DNA from: CAZDML01 sp964506645
Lineage (GTDB): Bacteria > Elusimicrobiota > Elusimicrobia > 2-01-FULL-59-12
NCBI GenBank assembly: GCA_964506645.1
Contig: CAZDML010000017.1
Location: 1-24,253 of the forward strand
DNA length: 24,253 nucleotides
Direction: 5' to 3'
The position numbers and the translations under genes are program-made. Each line of letters begins with the position of its first letter. The first letter of the stretch is position 1. Positions 15,256 to 22,042 of the stretch are shown here, piece by piece. A model generated the notes under the pieces. It ran no database searches and was not told the DNA's origin. It saw nothing but the letters and a program-made list of their open reading frames with translations.

Positions 15256-16429
15256 GGTTTTTCTCCAGTTCTATTTGTAAGGCCTTGATTTTATCATGCA
15301 CAGACATAAAAGCGTTGACGACAGCGGGGTCAAAGTGGGTGCCCGAACCTTTTACGATGATGTCGGTGGCGACCTCCAAGGAGAACGCCGGCTTGTAACA
15401 GCGTTTGGTCATGAGCGCATCGAAGACATCGGCCACCGCCACAATGCGTCCTGCCAACGGGATGGCGTCCCCCTTCAACCCTTGGGGATACCCCGTTCCA
15501 TCAAATTTTTCATGGTGTGTGAGTGCGATGGTCTCGGCTAATTTCAGAACACCCATACGGGAATTCCCCAAGATATGTGCGCCAATTCGGGGATGGTTTT
15601 TCATGACTTCAAATTCATCCGGGGTGAGCGATCCCGGTTTTAAAAGGACGGCATCGGGAATGCCAATTTTCCCAAGATCGTGCATGGGGCTTGCGAGGCG
15701 GATCTCCTCGACCTGATCCTCTGGAAGACCATAGGCTTGCGCAATCAGAGCGGAGTAGTGACTCATCCGATGAATATGCATGGCAGTGGCATCATCGCGG
15801 TGTTCGACTGCAACGGCCAAACGCTGTAAGGTGTCCTGATAGGAGAGATGCAGTTCTTCATTGAGCTGCGTGTTTTGAATGGCCACTGCGGCTTGGGAGG
15901 CCAATGCGCGGAGTAATTCCTCGAGTGAAGGATCAAACGGAATCACTTGTCCTTGCTCGGTACGTGCATTAATAAGCTGCATAACGCCAATCGTTTCACC
16001 CTGAGGGGTCGATAAAGGAATGACCACCATGGAGCGCGTTTGATACTGATTGAGTCGATCAAACTCCTGACGTTTGCGGTCGGCCTCGGTTTCTGATTTT
16101 TTTGAAACGTCAGGGATATTTAAGACGTTGCCTTCAAGGGCGGCCTGGCCACATAAACTTGAAAGGTCAAGCGAGAGAGTATGGTTTTTTAAGGACCTCT
16201 TAAAATGGGGGTCGCGTTTCTGCAGAACCTCATTCTGAACCACCCAGAAGACCAGCACGTTCCCTTTGCGTAGATAGAGGGTTCCCCCTTCTGCGTGGGT
16301 GAACGCACGCGCCTCGGACAGAATGAGGTCCAGCAATTTGGGTAGCCGGCGTTCGCTAGACAGTGCGATGCCAATGCGGATAAGTTGGGAAAAGCGTTTT
16401 GAAAGGTCCATTCGACGAGAGAATATCAT
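15230..16429 (-). CDS. GAF-domain HD-GYP phosphodiesterase (cyclic-di-GMP type)
   Basis: From ATG 16429, with AGGGGG about six bases before it, the product has 399 residues. The N-terminal half is a GAF sensor domain (about 20-195; GGTLYLRKGNVLVFWVV, RSMVVIPLSTPQGETIGVMQ). The C-terminal half is HD-GYP with the HD pair in SPMHDLGKIGIPD, KNHPRIG, the HHEKFDGTGYPQGL motif and AVADVFDALM. These residues bind the metal centre that hydrolyses cyclic di-GMP. There is no membrane segment, so it should be cytosolic. It lies first in the minus-strand run and overlaps the ilvD start by 26 bp. A link to surface behaviour of this organism, including the motor operon, is possible but not shown. Confidence 0.92.
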   Translation of the reverse strand: MIFSRRMDLSKRFSQLIRIGIALSSERRLPKLLDLILSEARAFTHAEGGTLYLRKGNVLVFWVVQNEVLQKRDPHFKRSLKNHTLSLDLSSLCGQAALEGNVLNIPDVSKKSETEADRKRQEFDRLNQYQTRSMVVIPLSTPQGETIGVMQLINARTEQGQVIPFDPSLEELLRALASQAAVAIQNTQLNEELHLSYQDTLQRLAVAVEHRDDATAMHIHRMSHYSALIAQAYGLPEDQVEEIRLASPMHDLGKIGIPDAVLLKPGSLTPDEFEVMKNHPRIGAHILGNSRMGVLKLAETIALTHHEKFDGTGYPQGLKGDAIPLAGRIVAVADVFDALMTKRCYKPAFSLEVATDIIVKGSGTHFDPAVVNAFMSVHDKIKALQIELEKNHDQPFKTA

Positions 16430-16487
16430 TTTAGACCCCCTTTTTTTTTGCAACATCCCTGTAACATTGAGGCGATACACTAAGGGT
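16430..16487. promoter_or_regulatory. Short divergent promoter region
   Basis: Only 58 bp separate the divergent starts of the HD-GYP gene (minus) and the membrane-protein gene (plus), so promoters for both directions must lie here or inside the neighbouring genes. A run of five C and nine T (16436-16449) could vary in length by slippage and lies next to the HD-GYP ribosome site. No confident -35/-10 pair was recognised. Confidence 0.4.
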
Positions 16488-17111
16488 ATGGAACAGATCG
16501 CATTATTTCAGGCGATTCGCTTCGCACTTTGGGACACGGTCGCGGACTTGCAGTGGAGCATTCCTGCGTGGGTCTGCATTGGCCTGATTGTTCTCGCGAT
16601 GTTTTTATTCCTGGCGTGGTCCTTTTTTCTGTCCGATTTCTTAGTGCATCGCCGTCTCCCAAAGCGTCTCGCAAAACTAGGGTTCCATAAGCGGACAGAT
16701 GAAGCGTTGGGGGACTATGAAAAAGACGGTCTGAAAGTAGGTTTTATTGCGATGGACGCTTTGGGGTATACCGGCTGGATCCATACTCTGGCGATGCAGG
16801 CCGATAACACCTCCCGCACTGCGCTAACACAGGCGCAGTGGTTGTCACGATTATCAGACGTGACGGGGCATCACTTTAAAGAACTGGCGAAGCCTTGGCA
16901 GGAAGGCGGATGTGATTTACAGATTGCCGTGACCGATCAGTACGTGCTGGCGCAGTGGCGCATTCCTTTTCGTATTTCCGATCTGCTCATGGCCTCCGAC
17001 CAGCGACGTCTGGACGCTTGTCTCGATGTAGTCCGTCAGGTCCATCAATTCCTGCCTCGATCTTCCTTCAAGCCGACGTCGCCGCAGCCATCGCCGTTGT
17101 ATCCGAAGTAA
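16488..17111 (+). CDS. Single-pass membrane protein of unknown function
   Basis: I do not recognise a family. From ATG 16488 (AAGGG very close upstream) the product has 207 residues. One strongly hydrophobic segment (about 26-49, IPAWVCIGLIVLAMFLFLAW) is followed by a basic stretch (HRRLPKRLAKLGFHKR), which places the C-terminal part in the cytoplasm. The soluble part has alternating short strands and helices (GLKVGFIAMDALGYTGWIH ... DLQIAVTDQYVLAQWRI). It lies 29 bp before the methyltransferase gene and in the same direction, so it may be co-transcribed with the polyketide cluster. The reading frame continues further upstream, but that part overlaps the HD-GYP gene. Confidence 0.7.
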   Translation: MEQIALFQAIRFALWDTVADLQWSIPAWVCIGLIVLAMFLFLAWSFFLSDFLVHRRLPKRLAKLGFHKRTDEALGDYEKDGLKVGFIAMDALGYTGWIHTLAMQADNTSRTALTQAQWLSRLSDVTGHHFKELAKPWQEGGCDLQIAVTDQYVLAQWRIPFRISDLLMASDQRRLDACLDVVRQVHQFLPRSSFKPTSPQPSPLYPK

Positions 17112-17140
17112 TTCCAGGCAAACCATTGTAAAATCGACAC

Positions 17141-17857
17141 ATGAGTCTCGCGTTTTTAGAACGCTCTTCCGAACTTGAACGCATGGATATCGAGCCGCTG
17201 GATCCACGTACGGTCAATGCGGTCCTCGGAAATTTAGAAACGATTAACCAGTGGTTGGGCGGCGTGCGTGCAACCCTCTGGCATCTCGATCGGTTCGTGC
17301 GTCGCCGAACGCCACAGGCGCCGCTTCGCCTATTGGATTGGGGGACCGGCGGCGCGGATATGCCGCGTGCCATCGTGCGCTGGGCACGAAAGCGTCGAAT
17401 TCCCATTCAAATCCTGGGGATCGACAACGACCCTGCGATCGTGGCTTATGCGCAGGAAGCCTGCCTGGCTTATCCCGAAATCGAACTCTTGCGTGCCGAT
17501 GCACGCGACTTCTCCCCCGCGCCGAAGAGCTTTGATGTCGTCCATTCTTCCCTAACACTCCATCACTTGCCGGATGAGGCCATTGTTGAGTTACTCAAAA
17601 AAAGTGACCGTATCGCACAGGGGGGTCTCATCATGAACGACTTGCGTCGTTCAGTGCGCGCCTGGGCCTGGATCTGGACGCTCAGTCGTTTGAGCGGTGC
17701 GCATCCCATGGTGCAGGAGGACGGGCCACTTTCAGTGCGCCGTGCTTTTACTGCGGAAGAATTGCAGGGCTATGCCAAGCGCACCGGATTAAACTATCTA
17801 AAGGCCTACACCCATTTCGGATACCGTCTGACGTTGGCAGGAGCCAAACCCTCATGA
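17141..17857 (+). CDS. Class I SAM-dependent methyltransferase of the polyketide cluster
   Basis: The 238-residue protein has the SAM-binding motif I LRLLDWGTGGADMPRAIV, the acidic ribose-binding end of strand 2 (ILGIDNDPAIV), LLRADARDF, and the motif IV-like SFDVVHSSLTLHHL. The N-terminal pattern ERMDIEPLDP ... INQWLGG is seen in methyltransferases placed beside type III polyketide synthases. It probably O- or C-methylates the phenolic product. The stop overlaps the start of the next gene by four bases (ATGA), so the three genes are expected to be translated together. No clear ribosome site precedes ATG 17141. Confidence 0.85.
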   Translation: MSLAFLERSSELERMDIEPLDPRTVNAVLGNLETINQWLGGVRATLWHLDRFVRRRTPQAPLRLLDWGTGGADMPRAIVRWARKRRIPIQILGIDNDPAIVAYAQEACLAYPEIELLRADARDFSPAPKSFDVVHSSLTLHHLPDEAIVELLKKSDRIAQGGLIMNDLRRSVRAWAWIWTLSRLSGAHPMVQEDGPLSVRRAFTAEELQGYAKRTGLNYLKAYTHFGYRLTLAGAKPS

Positions 17858-18906
17858 AGATCACTGTGATTGGCGGGGGACTTGCCGGCAGCAGCACAGC
17901 CCTTCGGTTGGTACGCCAGGGTCATCGGGTTTCCCTCTATGAAAAAAAGAGATTTCCCCGCCCCAAATTGTGTGGCGGGTTTTTAAGTTCGGATGGGCTG
18001 GCCGATCTTGAAGATTTAGGGATCTTGGGTGCGGTGCGTCAAGCAGGAGCTCATCCTATCGTGCGTTCGGTGGTGGCCTCCGTCCATGGAACACGCATTG
18101 AGTCCGAGCTTTCCGGGGAAGCTGTATCGGTTTCACGATCGGTGCTCGATACGATTCTTTTGGACCACGTCCGGAAAGACGGCGTGACCATTCTCCAGGG
18201 GGATGGATATCGCGCTGAGCCAACGGCCGATTATACGGTGATCGCCGCAGGCCGTATTCCAAAACAAGGTGTTCCTTCAAAGTCCTATTTTGGTGTCCAG
18301 GCACTTTTCCAGGATGTGAGAGGAATCAGCGATCAGGTCGAACTCGATTTGATTGAAAGCGGCTATGTCGGATTGGCGCGCCAGGAAAACGGCTACGTCA
18401 ATATCTGTGCATTAACAACCCAAGAGGCCCTACAGCACTGGGGGCCTTCGCTCGATGGCGTGCTTTCGCATTTTATGGATGAAAATCCCGTTCTACGCGA
18501 CCATGTACGGGATGCCCGTAGAGTCAGTTCCTGGCTAGCGACAGGCCCCGTGCAGCTCGGCGTGCGTCACTTATCGCGCGAGCGAACCTTTTATGTGGGC
18601 GATGCCGCGTGTGTCGTCGACCCGTTTGCGGGCGAGGGCATGTCGATGGCACTTTACGGCTCGCGTCTTGTGCTTCAGGCTCTACAGCAGAAAACCATGT
18701 CCCCTGAACGCGCCTACGCGGCGTATTGGAAAGAGGCGTTTCTTCCTTCACTGCGTTGGAATGCGGTGATGCGGATGCTCTACAGTGTTTCGCTTTTTCG
18801 TGAACCCGTTCTCCATGCGCTGAAAGTCTACCCCGCTGCGATGACCTGGCTCACAGACCTCACGCGCCACCGGCTGGTTGATGCGTTGCACACGGAGCTG
18901 GTATGA
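17854..18906 (+). CDS. FAD-dependent oxidoreductase (geranylgeranyl-reductase / aromatic hydroxylase-like)
   Basis: The 350-residue flavoprotein opens with the dinucleotide fold MKITVIGGGLAGSSTALRL and a Glu at the end of strand 2 (SLYEKKRFPRPKLCGGFLS, typical of the geranylgeranyl-reductase family). The second FAD motif TFYVGDAACVVDPFAGEGM is at residues 247-265. Between the methyltransferase and the polyketide synthase, it most likely hydroxylates or reduces the phenolic lipid ring or chain. The Streptomyces srs genes combine a type III synthase, a methyltransferase and a flavoprotein hydroxylase in the same logic. ATGA overlaps occur at both ends. Confidence 0.88.
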   Translation: MKITVIGGGLAGSSTALRLVRQGHRVSLYEKKRFPRPKLCGGFLSSDGLADLEDLGILGAVRQAGAHPIVRSVVASVHGTRIESELSGEAVSVSRSVLDTILLDHVRKDGVTILQGDGYRAEPTADYTVIAAGRIPKQGVPSKSYFGVQALFQDVRGISDQVELDLIESGYVGLARQENGYVNICALTTQEALQHWGPSLDGVLSHFMDENPVLRDHVRDARRVSSWLATGPVQLGVRHLSRERTFYVGDAACVVDPFAGEGMSMALYGSRLVLQALQQKTMSPERAYAAYWKEAFLPSLRWNAVMRMLYSVSLFREPVLHALKVYPAAMTWLTDLTRHRLVDALHTELV

Positions 18907-19996
18907 CGAGCGCTCTTCCTGTTCAATCTTCTTCGGTACGTGCCGCCCTCCCGCACCATTGCTTATGGATTTCGGATTTCCAGCGCATCGCCCCCCGCTT
19001 TCAGGCTTCGCAGCAAGAGCTGTTGCACCGCCTTGGGGAGTCCCGCTACAGCGTTGCTCCGGAGAACATTGCTTTTCGCGGGTATGAAATTGAAGATTTT
19101 GCCAGACCCTCGGATGTCGCGGATAAAATGGCCCGCTTCTCGAGCGCTGCCCTATCCATTTTTGAGCGTTTTTATCCGGACACCGAACGGGCTCCTGATG
19201 GTATTGTGCATGTCACCTGTACCGGCTACCGCGCGCCCAGCGGCGCTCAGCGGTTGGTGGCTTTACGAGGATGGGGCTCGAAGACGCAGGTCTTGCATGC
19301 CTATCACATGGGATGTTATGCGGCGCATCCGGCGATCCGAATGGCCGCAGGCCTGGCTATTTCCCCTTCCACGACTCGTTCGATCGAGGTCGTTCATACG
19401 GAGCTGTGCAGTCTGCACCTGGATTTAACGGCCAAAGACCCGGCCTCGCTCATCATTCAAAGTCTCTTTGCCGATGGACTAATCAAGTATCGGGTCGCCT
19501 CGGCCCAGCCGATGGGTGCAGCCTGTGGAATGGAGGTTTTAAGTCTTCACGATGAAATTCTCCCCGACTCTGAAGGCGCGATGGCTTGGACGGTGGGGCC
19601 TGTGGTTTTTGACATGCAACTCAGCCGAGAGGTCCCGNNNNNNNNNNCCCGATTCTCCTGGCTGCGGCGCTGCCTCGTTTTGTGCGCACACTTTTTGAAG
19701 ACGCTGGACTCGAGTACGAGAAAGAGAAGGGCTCCGCTGTTTTTGCCGTCCATCCGGGCGGACCCCGTATTGTCGAGTTCTTTATGAAACTTCTTCAGTT
19801 GAGGGCGTCTCAAGTGCAGTGGAGCTGGGACGTCCTGCGCGATCACGGCAACATGTCATCGGCCACCCTGCCGCACATCTGGCAGCGGATGCTTTCGGAC
19901 GACCATTTGCCTGACGGGACGTTGATGGTCAGCCTCGGTGCTGGCCCGGGACTCACCCTCTCCGGCGCTCTTTTCCGGAAGCGAATTTTGATATAG
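18903..19996 (+). CDS. Type III polyketide synthase (chalcone/alkylresorcinol synthase family), split by an assembly gap
   Basis: The first part runs from ATG 18903 to the gap. It has the catalytic cysteine in YHMGCYAAHPAIRMAAG (Cys138), plus CTGYRAPSGA and QPMGAACGMEVLS. After the gap the reading continues in a different frame as ILLAAALPRFVRTLFEDAG. The catalytic His (AVHPGGPRIVEF) and Asn (LRDHGNMSSATLPHI) follow, and it ends with SLGAGPGLTLSGAL. All members of the Cys-His-Asn triad are therefore present. The frame is restored if the true gap is 2 modulo 3 bases instead of 10, so this is an assembly artefact and not a pseudogene. The enzyme condenses malonyl units on a fatty acyl starter to give resorcinols or pyrones. 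Total length would be about 360 residues, the usual size. Confidence 0.9.
19638..19647. other. Assembly gap (10 N) inside the polyketide synthase gene
   Basis: Ten unknown bases after the codons for REVP. Upstream codons end exactly at 19637, and the downstream conserved frame has codons starting at 19649, so ten bases cannot be the real length. A missing length of 2, 5 or 8 would restore the gene. Confidence 0.9.
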
Positions 19997-20007
19997 TGAT
20001 GCCAGTT

Positions 20008-20081
20008 GCGGGTGTGGTTCAATGGTAGAATGCGAGCTTCCCAAGCTTGAGACGTGGGTTCGATTCCCATCACCCGCTCCA
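20008..20081 (+). tRNA. tRNA-Gly (anticodon CCC)
   Basis: Acceptor arms GCGGGTG and CACCCGC pair perfectly. The D-arm contains GGTTCAATGGTAGAA. The anticodon stem CGAGC/GCTTG encloses the loop TTCCCAA with CCC at 20040-20042. The T-arm holds GTGGGTTCGATTCCCAT, and CCA is encoded at 20079-20081. It reads GGG codons. It starts 11 bp after the polyketide synthase stop and lies on the same strand. Confidence 0.96.
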
Positions 20082-20091
20082 CTTTAAAGGC

Positions 20092-20712
20092 ATGCTGAAG
20101 CGCTATCTCCTCCTGAGTTTCCTACTTCTTCCCACATGTACGTATGCTGGTGGAACCCCGGATACTTTTCTCCATACGTTGGATGTTGAAGGGTCGGTCT
20201 TTACGACTGGCAAACGGCATAACGGCGCACAGACGGCGCGTATTCGAACGCGGTTTATCGATCCGGATGTAAACGCTTTTGTCGGATTACTTACCTATAT
20301 GCATCACTTTAATCAGGATCTGACACTGTTTGACCCCAACAACCCAGAGCGGGGATCGGTTGTAGCCAACTGGGGCGGCGATTTTGGCATTATTCGGGGT
20401 CGATCCCTCTGGGAATTGGATGTGATGGGGGTGAGCTTTAAAGAACATCTCGGTTTTAGTCCCACAATTCTGGGAGAGCATCACCTCACCAAACAGCTCG
20501 TTCTTTTCCACACCACGACTCTGGATATGTTCGTAGGAGATACGCTGGTGGATTCTGATCAGGGACTACGGTGGGAGTGGAAGTCACTGGCGGTGTCAGC
20601 CGGTTATCGGATTTTTTCTGGGAAGCATCTGTCGCGAAACGGCCCTTCGGTGGGACTGCTCTGGCATTTCGAAAGCCCCAAAATTCCTTTCTTATTTCCT
20701 AGCGTCGGATAA
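20092..20712 (+). CDS. Exported protein of unknown function, possibly beta-rich outer-membrane protein
   Basis: No family is recognised. From ATG 20092 (AAAGG directly upstream) the product has 206 residues with a Sec signal peptide (MLKRYLLLSFLLLPTCTYA, then GGTPDT). The Cys before the cut does not fit a lipobox. The mature part is rich in alternating polar and aromatic residues (NAFVGLLTYMHHF, RSLWELDVMGVSF, LAVSAGYRIFSG, SVGLLWHFES), as in small barrels or acyl-modifying outer-membrane proteins. It begins 10 bp after the tRNA, so it may be read from the tRNA promoter. The frame is open back into the tRNA, but that part is not credible as coding sequence. Confidence 0.7.
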   Translation: MLKRYLLLSFLLLPTCTYAGGTPDTFLHTLDVEGSVFTTGKRHNGAQTARIRTRFIDPDVNAFVGLLTYMHHFNQDLTLFDPNNPERGSVVANWGGDFGIIRGRSLWELDVMGVSFKEHLGFSPTILGEHHLTKQLVLFHTTTLDMFVGDTLVDSDQGLRWEWKSLAVSAGYRIFSGKHLSRNGPSVGLLWHFESPKIPFLFPSVG

Positions 20713-20717
20713 TAATC

Positions 20718-20741
20718 GAACGAATTTCATCCTCATTCGTA
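20718..20741 (+). promoter_or_regulatory. ECF-sigma-like promoter (GAAC-N16-CGTA)
   Basis: GAAC at 20718-20721 and CGTA at 20738-20741 are separated by exactly 16 bp. This is the spacing and -10 box of ECF promoters such as Bacillus SigW (TGAAAC-N16-CGTA), and close to the GAAC -35 of many others. An ECF sigma gene lies 375 bp downstream. A perfect inverted repeat ACGAAT-N9-ATTCGT (20720-20740) overlaps it and could be an alternative explanation (operator or hairpin). Confidence 0.5.
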
Positions 20742-20750
20742 TTAATAGTA

Positions 20751-20769
20751 CAGGTCCTCCAAAGACCTG
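20751..20769 (+). promoter_or_regulatory. Hairpin at the predicted 5' end of the small-protein mRNA
   Basis: CAGGTC and GACCTG form a perfect 6-bp stem with a 7-nt loop. If the ECF-like promoter is used, transcription would start around 20748-20750, which would place the hairpin at the very 5' end. Such stems protect mRNAs from decay. Confidence 0.4.
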
Positions 20770-20795
20770 AATTTAGTACCAATGGAGACAAAGAA

Positions 20796-21005
20796 ATGAA
20801 GAAAATCGCATTGTTGGCATCTGTTATTACCTTAATTGGCGGATTATCGCTTGGATCCTTTGCTGAATCGGTTCCCCCCACAGCGCCTGCGGCGACGTCT
20901 GCCGCACCTGCGAAGAAAAGCGTTAAACGACATCACAAAATGAAAAAAGCCGAAACCGCTCCCGCATCGGCTACCACGCCGGCTCCCGCCGCTCAAGCGA
21001 AGTAA
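20796..21005 (+). CDS. Small exported Ala/Pro/Lys-rich protein
   Basis: The 69-residue product has a clean Sec signal peptide (MKKIALLASVITLIGGLSLG, cut near FAES). The mature tail is low-complexity: Ala/Pro/Thr runs flank a strongly basic centre (KKSVKRHHKMKKAE). The GGAG ribosome site eight bases before ATG 20796 is good. There is no known domain. Similar small, basic or Ala/Pro-rich exported proteins are often envelope-stress products or cell-envelope binders, and the ECF-like promoter in front supports stress control. The high signal-peptide quality and ribosome site argue that it is real despite its size. Confidence 0.8.
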   Translation: MKKIALLASVITLIGGLSLGSFAESVPPTAPAATSAAPAKKSVKRHHKMKKAETAPASATTPAPAAQAK

Positions 21006-21010
21006 GTCGT

Positions 21011-21087
21011 TTCCTTGCTCCACCCCAGTCTCGACCGTCGCGTCTGCGACCTCAAGACTGGGGGCAGGTCAAGGAATCGGTTCCTTG
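21011..21087 (+). promoter_or_regulatory. Structured RNA element with two mutually exclusive stems
   Basis: Just after the small-protein stop, TTCCTTG (21011-21017) pairs with CAAGGAA (21070-21076). Inside this, CCCCAGTC (21023-21030) pairs with GACTGGGG (21056-21063), and GTCGC (21037-21041) pairs with GCGAC (21046-21050). The same CAAGGAA can instead pair with a second TTCCTTG (21081-21087) across a TCGG tetraloop. No U-tract follows, so it is not a standard terminator. It lies in the 111-bp leader between the small protein and the sigma factor and may control read-through, mRNA processing or translation. Confidence 0.55.
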
Positions 21088-21116
21088 CAGTGATTTAATA
21101 GAATGAACGTTATTGA

Positions 21117-21680
21117 ATGGAACGCTCAGGAAAAACCACAGATTTTCAGGAACTCCTTCGCCGTTATGGGGATCGGGCCTATAACGTGGCCTATCGTTTA
21201 ACAGGCAACCCAGCGGAAGCCTCGGACCTGGTCCAAGAAGCGTTCTTACGTGCTTTTAAAAGTCATCACCGCTTTGATCCCGCCCGCTCGTTTGAAGCGT
21301 GGCTTCATCAGATCCTACGGCATATCTATTTTGATCTTTTAAAACGGCGTGATCGCCAACGAACGGTGTCTTTAAATAGCACTCCTTCCGGAGAGAACGG
21401 GTGCTGGGAAGACATACTGGCGAATCCGGAGGAATCTCCTTTGGAACGGGCCGTACGCCAAGAGAGCGAAACATTGCTTCAGAAAAGCCTCTTGGCACTC
21501 CCGGTGCATTATCGAACGGCTGTCACGTTGTGTGATATTGAGGAATTGTCCTATGAAGAGATTGGCGAAATTATGGATTGTCCTGTCGGAACGGTTCGAT
21601 CGCGCATTCACGAAGGACGCGAGCTTCTTCGGCAGCGCTTTAATGCCCTCCAACAGGCGAGTGAGGTCTCCCATGAATGA
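21117..21680 (+). CDS. rpoE: ECF-type RNA polymerase sigma factor (RpoE-like)
   Basis: The 187-residue protein has sigma-2 (about 10-78; NVAYRLTGNPAEASDLVQEA, then HQILRHIYFDLLKRR) and sigma-4 (about 118-175; LPVHYRTAVTLCDIEELSYE and GTVRSRIHEGRELLRQR, the -35 recognition helix). A linker with NPEESPLERAVRQE separates them. There is no sigma-3 domain, as in all ECF factors. It probably directs transcription of envelope-stress genes and is held by the membrane protein encoded next. ATG 21117 has no visible ribosome site, so translation may depend on the upstream RNA structure. The stop overlaps the next start (ATGAATGA). Confidence 0.93.
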   Translation: MERSGKTTDFQELLRRYGDRAYNVAYRLTGNPAEASDLVQEAFLRAFKSHHRFDPARSFEAWLHQILRHIYFDLLKRRDRQRTVSLNSTPSGENGCWEDILANPEESPLERAVRQESETLLQKSLLALPVHYRTAVTLCDIEELSYEEIGEIMDCPVGTVRSRIHEGRELLRQRFNALQQASEVSHE

Positions 21681-22041
21681 GCGACTCGATCCTGAACAGC
21701 TCAAAATGAAAGCCATGCTGGCGGCCTCTGAGCGGCATGCGCTGCCTGCGGAGATTCATCTGCAACTTTCCGCGCAGTTGGTACGTCGGCCTGCCTTCTG
21801 GCAGTCGCTATGGATCTTGAAGCGCCCTACGTTGTGGGTTCCGGTCGCAGTATCGGCCGTGGCCTTGGCCCTTTTTGCGGGTGTGGTGATTCACCAGAGG
21901 CAGGAACAGCAATTGCTCCCGCTCGAACCGCTTTTGGCTGCCCATTCCAGGTATAGCGCTGATCGCTCCATGCTCTGGACCGATTTATCTGTCTCGGAAT
22001 ATTCCGTTCACTTGGCCGACTATGAAGATACGGAAGGCTAA
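21673..22041 (+). CDS. Putative membrane anti-sigma factor (RseA-like position)
   Basis: The 122-residue product starts at ATG 21673 and overlaps the sigma gene by 8 bp. The N-terminal 45 residues are a short helical, charged cytoplasmic region (MNERLDPEQLKMKAMLAASE). A membrane helix (about 55-76, LWVPVAVSAVALALFAGVV) follows, then about 45 periplasmic residues. Size, topology and position between an ECF sigma and a RseB-like protein match RseA-type anti-sigma factors, which bind the sigma N-terminally and are cut by proteases under stress. The zinc-binding H-x3-C-x2-C motif of ZAS-type anti-sigmas is not present. Sequence similarity alone would not identify it; the function is inferred from context. 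Confidence 0.7.
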   Translation: MNERLDPEQLKMKAMLAASERHALPAEIHLQLSAQLVRRPAFWQSLWILKRPTLWVPVAVSAVALALFAGVVIHQRQEQQLLPLEPLLAAHSRYSADRSMLWTDLSVSEYSVHLADYEDTEG

Positions 22042-22042
22042 G

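Noticed and set aside
16436..16449. C5/T9 run as a terminator for the plus strand
   Set aside because: No stem precedes it and it lies between two divergent starts.
18903..19996. Type III polyketide synthase as a pseudogene with a frameshift
   Set aside because: The frame change coincides exactly with the N-run, and all three catalytic residues are intact on both sides, so it is an assembly artefact.
20008..20081. tRNA as an integration site for a mobile element
   Set aside because: No integrase, no repeated tRNA 3' end and no mobile genes were found on either side.
21011..21087. Simple Rho-independent terminator
   Set aside because: The stem is strong but is not followed by a run of T. 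The bases after it are CAGTGATTT.
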